From: Candidatus Latescibacterota bacterium
Lineage (GTDB): Bacteria > Latescibacterota > MVCY01 > DTYK01
NCBI GenBank assembly: GCA_012961925.1
Contig: DTYK01000206.1
Span: 1 to 16,351 of the forward strand
Reading direction: 5' to 3'
DNA length: 16,351 nucleotides
Every line of letters begins with the position of its first letter. The stretch's first letter is position 1. Below are positions 1 to 7,771 of the stretch, in pieces. The notes beneath the pieces are model-generated. The model did no database searches, was not told the origin of the DNA, and saw only the letters and a list, made by a program, of their open reading frames with translations. Made by a program: the position numbers and the translations under genes.

Positions 1-419
1 ATGTAAGCGACCTGTCTGGACAGCGAAGGCTCTGCAAAAGGGTCCTCCTGCTCATTTTTGAACCGTCTCGGCTTCTCCCTTGATTCCAGTTCCACGATGT
101 CTCCGCCCTGGGACTGAAACCATCGTTCGCCCTGGAGGAGGTCCCCCAGGCCGAAGTTAGGGATGAGGTAGAGTCCATATTTCCGGGCGAACTTCAGGAT
201 GTTTTCAAAGGTCTTCTCCCGGTGGAACTTGGCCGATTGAATGCGGATGGCGGTAATCCCCAGGTCTTTCAGGTGCCCGAAGTCCCGCTCTACGATTTCG
301 GCGCAGTGTTCGTCTTCCCATAGCTCCGGCAGATGACCGAATTCTGCGCTCTGATAGTTGATTCCTAAAATAAAAGTTGGGCGGACTTTGATCTGAAAAT
401 ACTGTTCTGTCTTAACCAT
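1..419 (-). CDS. Glycoside hydrolase-like protein (clan GH-A type), N-terminal part, cut by left window edge
   Basis: About 139 codons are visible, starting at an ATG at 419-417 and still open at the window edge. A strong AGGAGG at 425-430 lies 5 nt upstream and fixes the start. The N-terminus reads PTFILGINYQSAEF, then a block with DFGHLKDLGITAIRIQ, then KFARKYGLYLIPNFGLGDLL. This is the first two beta/alpha units of a (beta/alpha)8 barrel, as in GH5/GH42-type enzymes, where 'FILGxNY' opens the barrel and 'LGxxxxRI' marks strand 2. The catalytic glutamates would lie beyond the edge, so activity and substrate cannot be judged. No signal peptide is seen, so a cytoplasmic enzyme is likely. It is the last visible gene of the sugar-metabolism cluster. 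The GH-A assignment is from pattern memory and moderately secure; the exact family is not. Confidence 0.6.
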   Translation of the reverse strand, partial: MVKTEQYFQIKVRPTFILGINYQSAEFGHLPELWEDEHCAEIVERDFGHLKDLGITAIRIQSAKFHREKTFENILKFARKYGLYLIPNFGLGDLLQGERWFQSQGGDIVELESREKPRRFKNEQEDPFAEPSLSRQVAY

Positions 420-547
420 CAATACCTCCTGCATAAGAACTTAGCACACCTTCGGTGCAGACTTGTAGGGACCGGATCTACCTGACCCACATCATCAGAC
501 TATGAGCCACAAAGCCTCGGGTTAACCATTTTGTGTAGTGTCACCGG

Positions 548-1324
548 TCATGTGGCACCCGCGAACCTGTTGGTTAATTGAACATCCTCTTCTATTTGAT
601 TAGCGTGATACTTAGTAAAGACTCCTACCACCACGGCATCTATGGGCTTTATATTTTCAAAGGCGTATTTGAAGGCTTCTTCCGGATTGTTCCTGCCTGC
701 AGCCAGAATCTTGAAGGCAATCACAGGTTTATCCGTCTGCCGGATGACCCCACAGGCGGCCTTACGATCCTCCTCAAGGTATATCTCTCCACCACGGCTG
801 TAAATGTCATAGAAAGACATCATATAGAAATCCAGATCAAATCCCTTATTCTCTGCATATCGGATCACCTCGGGGTTATGGGTGCCCAATCCCACCGCCA
901 TTCCAAGATCGCGAATCAACGCCAGGTAGTCCTTCACCTTATCGACCCTGCCTTCTCTGTACAGGGCATCGGTATGGGTGCCATGATGGTAGCAGGCTAT
1001 GGGACCGAAGGAGGCGATCTGGCTGATGTTAGCCTCAATGGACGCCCGTTCCGATGCAGTCTGGGCAATCCACTGCAGCTTCCCGCCCTCGTTCCAGTAT
1101 TCGTTCAAGACCCGCATAATAAAGTTGTCTCCTCTGGCCACAATGGCGGTGATACCACTCCGCTCGCACCTGCGCAATGTCTCCTTGATTCTTGATACCG
1201 TATAGTAATCTCTCATCTCCCTGTTGAGCTCCGGGGAGCGGTGGGAGTGGCCTGAGAAGGGGTTACCACCCACGATCAATCGGCTCACCTTATGGGCACC
1301 GACCCTAACCTGTGGCAATATCAT
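548..1324 (-). CDS. TIM-barrel protein, aldo/keto reductase-like
   Basis: A 258-residue soluble protein with no signal peptide. It opens with VGAHKVSRLIVGGNPFSGHS. That resembles the first strand of aldo/keto reductases ('vSrlglGtn.f.g'), and the alternating strand/helix pattern through the protein fits a TIM barrel. Later blocks include SGITAIVARGDNFIMRVL, AVGLGTHNPEVI, DKPVIAFKILAAGR and DAVVVGVFTK, each ending like a barrel strand. I do not see a convincing Asp-Tyr-Lys-His AKR tetrad, so reductase activity is doubtful; an isomerase, epimerase or unknown barrel enzyme is equally possible. A GTG at 1330 is an alternative start, but GGGAGG at 1331-1336 abuts it, whereas the ATG at 1324 is 6 nt away; I chose the ATG. 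The gene lies about 100 nt after the broken dehydrogenase and about 130 nt before the glycosidase, in the same direction. The reading frame is intact, unlike the two genes upstream. Confidence 0.6.
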   Translation of the reverse strand: MILPQVRVGAHKVSRLIVGGNPFSGHSHRSPELNREMRDYYTVSRIKETLRRCERSGITAIVARGDNFIMRVLNEYWNEGGKLQWIAQTASERASIEANISQIASFGPIACYHHGTHTDALYREGRVDKVKDYLALIRDLGMAVGLGTHNPEVIRYAENKGFDLDFYMMSFYDIYSRGGEIYLEEDRKAACGVIRQTDKPVIAFKILAAGRNNPEEAFKYAFENIKPIDAVVVGVFTKYHANQIEEDVQLTNRFAGAT

Positions 1325-1330
1325 CCTCAC

Positions 1331-1336
1331 CCTCCC
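1331..1336 (-). promoter_or_regulatory. Ribosome binding site deciding the start of the TIM-barrel gene
   Basis: GGGAGG on the minus strand directly abuts a GTG codon at 1330 and lies 6 nt before an ATG at 1324. Normal Shine-Dalgarno spacing favours the ATG. Confidence 0.6.
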
Positions 1337-1421
1337 ATCTTACTGACCTGATTTTCCATCCACCCGGGTTCCTCCAACTGGAATGGGAATGAAACAGCCG
1401 CCATTATCGGAGGATAGCGAT

Positions 1422-2433
1422 CTATGGGATCACCACCGCCTTGATCATCCCCTTTTAAAATTTGGCCGCTTCTCTCATAAACGTTGGCACATCTACAAGC
1501 TTGATGGTATGGGTGATGAACAGTTCAGGATCTATCACCCTCCGCTTCAGAAGGTCAAGGGCCGTTGGAAACATCATGTTGGGAACTGCAAATGAGGCCC
1601 GCAACTGGAGCTTCTTGAAATGAAAGCGATTGACATCAAAGGTGATCTGCGCCCCTTCTCCGTACTCTATACCGATAAAGGCGATTATTCCGCCATATTT
1701 AGCGATCTGAATACCATCCAGCAGTGCCCTTGGCGGAGCCGTCACCAGAACCCTATCAACCCCTCTCGGATGTTCTTCCCTGATGCATGCGACAACGTTT
1801 TTCCCTATCGGCCTCAATAAGTACATCAGCCCCTAACTTCTTACCCGCCCTGAACCGTGCGGATCTTTTGGATAGGTCCGTCAGGTATATCCTCCTTGCC
1901 CCTTTCAGCCTGGCCAACCTCACTGCCATCAGCCCGATAGGCCCAGCCCCCAGAACGGCCACATCGCTATCGAAAGGGGTTTCAGCCGCCTCCACCAGGT
2001 CGAGGGCAACCGTCAAAGGCTCAGCCAGAGTAGCCTGAGAAAAGTCCAGACCGTCGAATGGATAGAGGCTGTCCTTGTGCATGCAAATATATTCCGCATA
2101 AGCAGGCTGATCGTTCATTGTGAAGATCTGCTCACAATGTTCGGGGTGCCCGTTCATGCAATCCTCACAGACGCCGCAGTAGGTCGCGTTCTGGGCAACA
2201 ACTTTTTCGCCTACTTTGTAATCCCGAACATTTGTGCCAACCTCGGCCACCTTTCCTGCAAACTCGTGGCCTATAGGCATCCACTCTTCTGCCAGCCTTC
2301 CGGCCACGTGGAAATCCGTTCCGCACACTCCACAGGCCTCAATCCTGATGAGCACCTCATCTGGCCCCGGTCTCGGCCTTTCGATCTCTCGTAGTTCAAA
2401 ATTATACGGCGCCTTCACATACATAACCTTCAT
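1422..2433 (-). pseudogene. Zinc-dependent medium-chain alcohol/polyol dehydrogenase, broken by a frameshift and a nonsense codon
   Basis: The first 211 or so residues are a textbook medium-chain dehydrogenase (threonine/sorbitol/alcohol dehydrogenase group). They include the catalytic zinc Cys37 in ACGVCGTD, GHEF with His56 and Glu57, four structural-zinc cysteines (86, 89, 92, 100), and the nucleotide loop GAGPIG at 162-167. At 1798-1802 an A5 run (minus strand) puts the rest out of frame; removing one A joins it to ENVVACIREEHPRGVD and the expected C-terminal half. That half hits TAA at 1455-1457, after REAAKF. Yet the same frame continues KGMIKAVVIP and stops at 1422-1424, the normal ending of this family. 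A GAA-to-TAA change would explain it. Two independent lesions argue for a true pseudogene. The start is the ATG at 2433 with AGGGG 9 nt upstream; a GTG at 2466 overlapping the previous stop is the alternative. If repaired it would be about 335 residues, normal for the family. Substrate unknown, probably a polyol or sugar. Confidence 0.85.
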
Positions 2434-2462
2434 CTTATGGATCCCCTTTTCTTCTCTCTTAT

Positions 2463-3492
2463 TCACGTCAAACGCACAGGTTCCTTCCTTGCTCCTGACC
2501 TGTAAATGGCATCCATCGCCTTCTGGACCTTATACCCATCAAGGACGTCCGGGCTGGGTTTCCTCCCCCCGTTCACGCATTCGACAAAGGCCTTTATCTC
2601 ATCGTTGAACTGTTCCTTCTGGCCGGGGAAATATTCTATGAACCTCTGCTCCTCTTCAATATACTGTCTTACCAACGGTGATTCTTCACCCATCCAGAGG
2701 GTCGAATATAGTTCCAATCTCCCTTGCGTACCATTAAGTTCGATCTTCTCATCCCATCCGTCCCTTCTGTAGCCGATCCTGCTTAATGGCTGCCAGCTCA
2801 CCTCGAAGAAGATGGTTGCCCCATCCTGGAGTTCGAAGAAGCAGGCGCAGAGGTAGTCAACATCATAGCCATCTTTCTTCATAACCCTGGCATCGACGCT
2901 AACGGGATCGCCGAAAAACCAAAACATCGCGTCCAACAGATGACTTCCACTGTGAGGAAGGGCGCATCCTCCTGTTCTTTCGGCCTGAAGCTGCCAGGGT
3001 TTGTTCCGTCTGTTTTCTTCCCAGAAGGAAAGCGGAAAGTAATGAAACACTCTGAAATGTCCCGTCTCCATCCTTCCGATCCGGGGCAGGAGTTTCTTCA
3101 TGAGGATGAAACCGGGATTGAACCTCTTCATATAAGCGACCTGAAAGACAAGTCCCGTTTTCTGGACCTCCTCCACCAGGTCCTCGGCTTCTTTCAAGGT
3201 CCTGGTCATCGGCTTTTTCACAGAGTACGTGCTTCCCTGCCTCCAGGGCGTCAAGAGCAACCCTGTAGTGCAGAAAATTGGGCACGCACACCGATAATGC
3301 CTCGATCTCCTTTTGATTCCAAAGATCCTTGTAATCGGTGAAATACTTTGCACCGCAAGAGCTTGCTCTCCTCTTTGCGAGAGACTCATCGGCATCGCAG
3401 ACAGCGGTGATCTCTGCCCCTGCTTTTCGATAACCTCTCAAATGGAATTGACTTATGGCACCACAACCAATTATCCCAACCTTCACAGGCAT
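2463..3492 (-). pseudogene. Gfo/Idh/MocA-family oxidoreductase with a frameshift
   Basis: This is an NAD(P)-dependent sugar or inositol-type dehydrogenase, normally about 340 residues. The N-terminus MPVKVGIIGCGAISQFHLRG is the Rossmann GxGxxxxxH fingerprint of the family. The family's EKP catalytic-lysine motif falls at residues 92-94, exactly at the break: an A5 run at 3214-3218 (minus strand) turns GEK-P into EKADDQ and ends the frame. Deleting one A restores EKPMTRTLKEAEDLVEEV and the full C-terminal domain (MKRFNPGF, then GGCALPHSGSHLLDAMFWFFG, ending RSGARKEPVRLT) to a TGA at 2463. The start ATG at 3492 has GGAGG 5 nt upstream (3498-3502). The stop overlaps a possible GTG start of the following dehydrogenase, so the two were probably co-translated. 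As written, the sequence would yield only a truncated coenzyme domain. Apart from the one base everything looks well conserved, so either recent decay or a sequencing error is possible. Confidence 0.85.
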
Positions 3493-3497
3493 ACCAT

Positions 3498-3502
3498 CCT
3501 CC
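3498..3502 (-). promoter_or_regulatory. Ribosome binding site of the Gfo/Idh/MocA gene
   Basis: GGAGG on the minus strand, 5 nt before the ATG at 3492. It supports that start over longer frames. I see no convincing -35/-10 pair in the roughly 120 nt upstream, so the promoter of this left-hand cluster is unassigned. Confidence 0.6.
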
Positions 3503-3753
3503 GTCTTGATCTTTTCATTTCATCTCACATTCGCAAAAGGTAATTTTGTTAGATAATGAACGACCACTTTAGAAATTTTTGGTCGGGATTTCTCCCCTTT
3601 GGTGTTATGAATTTGATCTTTAAAAGCCAGAAAGCCTGGAAAATGGTGTCAGGCCGTTGAATAACAGGGGTTGGAACACAGGATGGACGCACTCATCCCT
3701 TACCCAAATTTCTCCGTTCCCCCTTAAGTTGTGGGCATCATCGTGAAGTTCGG

Positions 3754-4619
3754 TCAGGCCCCATAATAGGGTTTCCCTTCGGATAAGCGGCGGAAGATAT
3801 ATTCCATCAGAGCTCAATAGCGATAGCCTACAAGATACTTGATGAACCATCGGAGCTTGTTCCGAACCACAAGCGCCGGCAGGCAGAGCAGATTCATCGG
3901 GAACCAACCGATGCTCTTTGAGCAGAACTCTCGGCGCAGGCCGAATCGCTTGAACCAGTTGAGGATGTTATGGGAGGGGTGCACTAACTGGACATAGAAG
4001 GCATTGCCCTAAAAGTTTAAGCTCGGCGGTAGCCCGAGCAGCACCAGACGTATTTGAGACCCTTGGCCCCCAGGTATTGTAAGATATCCTCGAAGGAAAA
4101 GACCTTCTCTATCGGCACTAAGGTGGGCTTGTAATTGGAGGCAGGCACTGGTATGGCAGACTCAAAGAAGCTTTTAAAATCCGTGGTGCACTCGGTGTTG
4201 CCCGGCCGTAGCTCGGCTCCCATCGGTTGGCCGTTGTTGGCGAGGGTGGCGGCAGCAGCCAATCGTTTTCGGATGTCACCTTCATCCGGCAACTGGTCAA
4301 CCCCCAAGGCCCGGGCAAGACCCCTGTCCCGCCGGAAGGAGTTCCAATCGTAGAGGCGAGACACCTGCGAAGATACGGAGCAGGGCTGAGTCAAGAAGCT
4401 GGGCTGTCGAATAGACGTAGCCCTGGGGGCCGAACACATGCTCAAGCTCGGCATACAACCCGATCCTTTCGGTAAAGTCAGCGGCAGAAACATGCCCCCA
4501 AAACTGGTATCGAAGGGTCATCCACGCCCTCACCAGGAATGAGGCCCCCGATAGGACTCGTCCTCTTGCAGGGGCACAAAAGTGGCCTGCGAAGGTCGAA
4601 TCGTCTCCCGCGTGTCAAG
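3754..4619 (-). pseudogene. Remnant of a DDE transposase (IS1380-like)
   Basis: Transposase-like protein pieces appear in several minus-strand frames. The N-terminal part includes QLLDSALLRIFAGV in one frame (about 4370-4420). It continues after a frameshift as SRLYDWNSFRRDRGLARALG, then LPDEGDIRKRLA (about 4250-4365), matching the 'DxxxLRxDxxLaraLGl..lPdedTlrr' opening of this transposase group. The C-terminal part (about 3785-4002) reads AFYVQLVHPSHNILNWFKRFG and RNKLRWFIKYLVGYRY, then a stop codon, then LMEYIFRRL; 'NxLxLxLxxxaYNLLNWFKR' is the usual C-terminal signature. The central section with most DDE residues appears missing, and there are at least two frameshifts plus an internal TGA, so it cannot be functional. 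I could not find paired terminal inverted repeats. The remnant lies directly upstream of the two broken metabolic genes. Family assignment is by memory of the motif; 'DDE transposase remnant' is firmer than 'IS1380'. Confidence 0.55.
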
Positions 4620-4878
4620 CGCTGATAGCATAGATTTCAAGGGGAGAGCCGTTTACATCAGGGACATCGAAGTCCAGGCGCAGCGTATGGTCCGGAACGT
4701 GGACAGACTCTTGCAGGCTTATACCCTCCCCCACGACATCGTCGGCCTAATCACCCACCTCGAGAAACCAAGATCCCTCGATGACTTTTATCAAGCTTAT
4801 GAGGAGCGGCCCTTCCTGAAGGACGCCCGCAACTGCCCATGCGCCGCCGATATCTGCCGACCTGAGTGCCCCCTGTAA
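4582..4878 (+). CDS. Orphan reading frame of unknown nature (possible gene fragment)
   Basis: A 98-codon frame, the only plus-strand frame here with protein-like composition. It starts at GTG 4582 without a Shine-Dalgarno sequence and ends at TAA 4878; the frame is open back to a stop at 4552. A middle section reads like a helical domain (MVRNVDRLLQAYTLPHDIVG followed by LEKPRSLDDFYQAYEERPFL). The last 20 residues hold four cysteines (NCPCAADICRPEC), which could bind a metal. I do not recognise a family. It abuts the decayed transposase and has no visible partner genes, so it could be the end of a displaced gene or a chance open frame in GC-biased DNA. Confidence 0.25.
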   Translation: MACEGRIVSRVSSADSIDFKGRAVYIRDIEVQAQRMVRNVDRLLQAYTLPHDIVGLITHLEKPRSLDDFYQAYEERPFLKDARNCPCAADICRPECPL

Positions 4879-5054
4879 GATCGAAGCCATTGTAGTGCCC
4901 CCACGATCAAGGCCCCATCCCTTTCCTGAGAGGAATACCAAGACAACCCCACGCGCACGATCGCCGACCGCTTCTACTTACTTGGGAATTGAATAAAAAG
5001 GGTCGCAACGTCGTTAGAATTGACAGAGCATGATTAGCTTTTCTGCTAAGATAT
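4879..5054. other. Non-coding spacer
   Basis: Between the orphan frame and the operon terminator I see no gene, repeat or promoter that I can support. The composition becomes AT-rich toward 5000-5060. Confidence 0.4.
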
Positions 5055-5081
5055 AAAAAGTCCTCAGCGACTGCTAAGGAC
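5055..5081 (-). terminator. Intrinsic terminator of the five-gene surface operon
   Basis: On the minus strand GTCCTTAGC pairs with GCTGAGGAC (arms 5073-5081 and 5060-5068, one A/C mismatch, loop of 4). It is followed directly by TTTTT at 5055-5059 and then AT-rich DNA. It lies 41 nt past the stop codon of protein D, in the right orientation. A smaller hairpin (GTTCG/CGAAC, 5101-5118) lies between the stop and the terminator. Confidence 0.85.
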
Positions 5082-5121
5082 TTAACACTCTTGCGCTCGG
5101 GTTCGAGAGCTGCCGAACAGG

Positions 5122-7725
5122 CTATTCCACACCCGCATATATCCTGATGAATGCCACCGTACTTGTTTCGTCCGCACGGCCTTCATCGGTGTAGTCCAGC
5201 CTTTCCCAACGGAATCCTAACTTAGCGGTAATGGCATAACCCAAGAAATCAGATGTATTGGTAAATTGAATCGCAAATACTGTACCATAATAGTTGTTAT
5301 AGGCATCGACTAGGTCCCAGAAGATCGTCCCCTGATATCCTCCCTCAAGCCAAGCTCTTGCGGACACATTGTATGTGCCAACCAAGAAGAGAATCTCAGT
5401 AAGCTCTCTCTTTTCCAATTCACCGTCTCGCTTCAGCTGCTCGTACATACCTTTCCATTTCGGCCTGATGACGAGATTTTCCCCAATGCTCTGAGTATAA
5501 TCCATCTTATTGATAAGCCCGAAGAACCGCTGGTCGCTGGCACCATATTCTTCCCTCACTGCGCCTGCTTGATCGTAAATCTCATATTTAATCTTGTTGA
5601 TAATTCTCAACTTAGGGATCTGAAGATAGTCGAACCGCAAATAGGCAGTATTCACAAAGGTGTCGCGCTGCAAAAGGGGATCGTCTACTTTGCGACTCTC
5701 CCCTGCCGAGCCTGATGGCTGGACCCACAAGTAGATTGGGTCGGGGATATCGTCTTTGACCTTCTTGGCTATGTTGCATACCCAGAGTTTCCCTACACGG
5801 GCATAGTCCCGTTCAACAGTGAACACCCCGTAGGTGGAGAGACTTCTACGGTCAGAGCTGACCAAGCGTTCCTCTAAATGGCCCAATTTGAGTCCGATGT
5901 TGGGAACAATCTCCACACCTCCATATATGTTATAGCCCTTGTGGCCCTTTTTATAAGGCAAATCCGCTTCATGGTCGTCCTCGAAACGATCTACGGTCCC
6001 GTTGTTGTTCATATCCATACCGAATAGAAACTCGGGAGGATCAACGTTATACTTCAAAAAAGGCTCTTCATAATCAGGCTGCAGGTTGTTATTCTGGTTA
6101 AAATCAAAGACCAGGTCATTGTTTTCATCCATTCCTGGGAAAACAGCCCGATCTGCCGCAGGCTGATTTGCTCGCTGCCAATCCGGAAATCTGTCCTGGT
6201 CATCATTGTCATCAACGAAGTCGAATCTGTACCGGGTGGCATTTTCGTAATCGATTTGCCCTTTGCTGTCCTCAATAAACATAGAAGTGGAATAGTCATC
6301 GTCAATATTGAATATCTCCCCGTATGCAAACCAGGGGTATGCGATCAGAGAAGCCTGGAGATAAAATGCAGAAGATTTATCTATGGCTAAGCTGTGTTGC
6401 TTCACCTCCTTGCCCCCTATGGTGCCCGGGATGTTCTCATTGGGAAATCGTCTGAACCTCCGGTTAATATCATATTCGGCCCTGAGGTTAAATCCTCCTA
6501 CATCATTGATCTCAAAGGTGACGCCGTATATCTCATTGCCTGTGGGCAACCCGTAGCGGATCCTGAGCATCTGCTGATTTGAGCCATCTTTCACATTCCC
6601 CTTGGCACGGGCTACCGGCAGAAATACCACTGAAGGCACCGGAGCTAGGTTAGTCTGAAGGTTAGAGGAGATCTCCACAAAATAGTCGTTAGCTAACACC
6701 AGGACAATCTCCACCTTCTTTATTTGTTTATAGTCAACAGCAGATTTATGCTGAAGATCGTAGGTCAATACCATCTGTTCGGTTCCGCTAACCCGCCAGG
6801 TCCCTTCTACAAACACCCCTCCTTCAATATCCGGGGTGACCTCGGGATGATACTGTCCATCGATCCAGACCTCTTCCCGGTAGAGAATTGCCCCTGGAGT
6901 ATCCTCTGGCGAATCGTCGGAGATGCGCACCATGATTCTCTCCACCCAGCCAGTATTGCTTGGCCCGCTAAGTATGCCTTTGAACGAGTTGCTTCCAAAA
7001 TCCTCCGCACTGCTGCCATGATGAGCGTTCACATAAGTGATGCCCGCCTTGGCAAAGTCTCCCACCTGCACTGTGCCCCGGAATCCAAATAGATTAGTGT
7101 AGTTGGTTATTTCATCCCCAATATTCTCTTCATACAGCACCGCATAAGAGGGCAGGTTAATCCTGGAGGCCAGGGCGGTGAAGGCATATTTGTCGCTGAG
7201 AAAATCCCATTGAACCCCATTGAAGGCAGGCTTTGAGAAAGTGAGGGGGGTCAGCGTTGTTCTGATCTCATCGGCAATAGTAATAGCAGTGTAGTATTGT
7301 CCCCGGGATACTGAAGAGATCAACACATTGTCAAACCAGGTAGAATACTTAGGGCTCTTCCTGATCCGACTCTGGTACATCCGGGGCTGCACTTGATCCC
7401 AGTGATATATCTCCCAACCCCTGGTGATATAATTACCGAAGATGTCATAATAACGTGTCCCCTCAAGCTCTATCTTCACATACTTCTGATAATGTTCCTT
7501 GGCATAATTGGTATACTCCCACGGTTGCCAGCGATACTGCAAATAGAGCTCCTGAGGAACATACCATTTTCTCAGCGTAGGCTCCAGAGCACCGAGCTCC
7601 ACCCTAGGCCCTGTAGGGGCGTAGAAACCCGTTCTGACCCCCTGCGCATAACTGCTTAGGTTGCATAAAAATAGCATAGCCGTTGCCCCCGCCACAAAAA
7701 ACATCCTATTGTTTTTGAACAACAT
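5122..7725 (-). CDS. Protein D: large exported, probable outer-membrane beta-barrel protein with calcium-binding loops
   Basis: 867 residues. Signal peptide at 1-28 (basic start, hydrophobic core VAGATAMLFLCNL, cleavage after SSYAQ). The rest is rich in aromatic, alternating strands, e.g. YGVTFEINDVGGFNLRAEYD at 400-419. Towards the C-terminus come AWLEGGYQGTIFWDL, YYGTVFAIQF and TAKLGFRWERLDY, ending VAFIRIYAGVE; such strand pairs are typical of barrels, though a terminal Phe is absent. In the middle is an acidic stretch: DDNDDQDRFPDW (505-516), DENNDLVFDFNQNNNL (533-548) and DMNNNGTVDRFE (571-582). The last is a perfect EF-hand-like loop; the others resemble thrombospondin type 3 or dockerin calcium loops. 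Residues 92-101 (YYDIFGNYIT) echo a motif of protein C. ATG at 7725 has AGGAG 9 nt upstream. It is the last gene of the operon, 46 nt after C. Possible roles are a pore, an anchor or an export platform for A-C; none is proven. Confidence 0.8.
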   Translation of the reverse strand: MLFKNNRMFFVAGATAMLFLCNLSSYAQGVRTGFYAPTGPRVELGALEPTLRKWYVPQELYLQYRWQPWEYTNYAKEHYQKYVKIELEGTRYYDIFGNYITRGWEIYHWDQVQPRMYQSRIRKSPKYSTWFDNVLISSVSRGQYYTAITIADEIRTTLTPLTFSKPAFNGVQWDFLSDKYAFTALASRINLPSYAVLYEENIGDEITNYTNLFGFRGTVQVGDFAKAGITYVNAHHGSSAEDFGSNSFKGILSGPSNTGWVERIMVRISDDSPEDTPGAILYREEVWIDGQYHPEVTPDIEGGVFVEGTWRVSGTEQMVLTYDLQHKSAVDYKQIKKVEIVLVLANDYFVEISSNLQTNLAPVPSVVFLPVARAKGNVKDGSNQQMLRIRYGLPTGNEIYGVTFEINDVGGFNLRAEYDINRRFRRFPNENIPGTIGGKEVKQHSLAIDKSSAFYLQASLIAYPWFAYGEIFNIDDDYSTSMFIEDSKGQIDYENATRYRFDFVDDNDDQDRFPDWQRANQPAADRAVFPGMDENNDLVFDFNQNNNLQPDYEEPFLKYNVDPPEFLFGMDMNNNGTVDRFEDDHEADLPYKKGHKGYNIYGGVEIVPNIGLKLGHLEERLVSSDRRSLSTYGVFTVERDYARVGKLWVCNIAKKVKDDIPDPIYLWVQPSGSAGESRKVDDPLLQRDTFVNTAYLRFDYLQIPKLRIINKIKYEIYDQAGAVREEYGASDQRFFGLINKMDYTQSIGENLVIRPKWKGMYEQLKRDGELEKRELTEILFLVGTYNVSARAWLEGGYQGTIFWDLVDAYNNYYGTVFAIQFTNTSDFLGYAITAKLGFRWERLDYTDEGRADETSTVAFIRIYAGVE

Positions 7726-7771
7726 ATTTAGCTGCTCCTTCCTTTTGATATTTGGCGTTTCTATTTAGATA

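Noticed and set aside
578..1195. 205-codon plus-strand frame opposite the TIM-barrel gene
   Set aside because: It is antisense to a gene with clear fold signatures and a good ribosome site, and its own protein sequence shows no family features.
1798..3218. Programmed ribosomal frameshifting at the two A5 sites
   Set aside because: Restoring the frame needs a +1 shift, while A-rich slippery sites (A-AAA-AAG) support -1. Neither gene family is known for it, and the dehydrogenase also has a nonsense codon.
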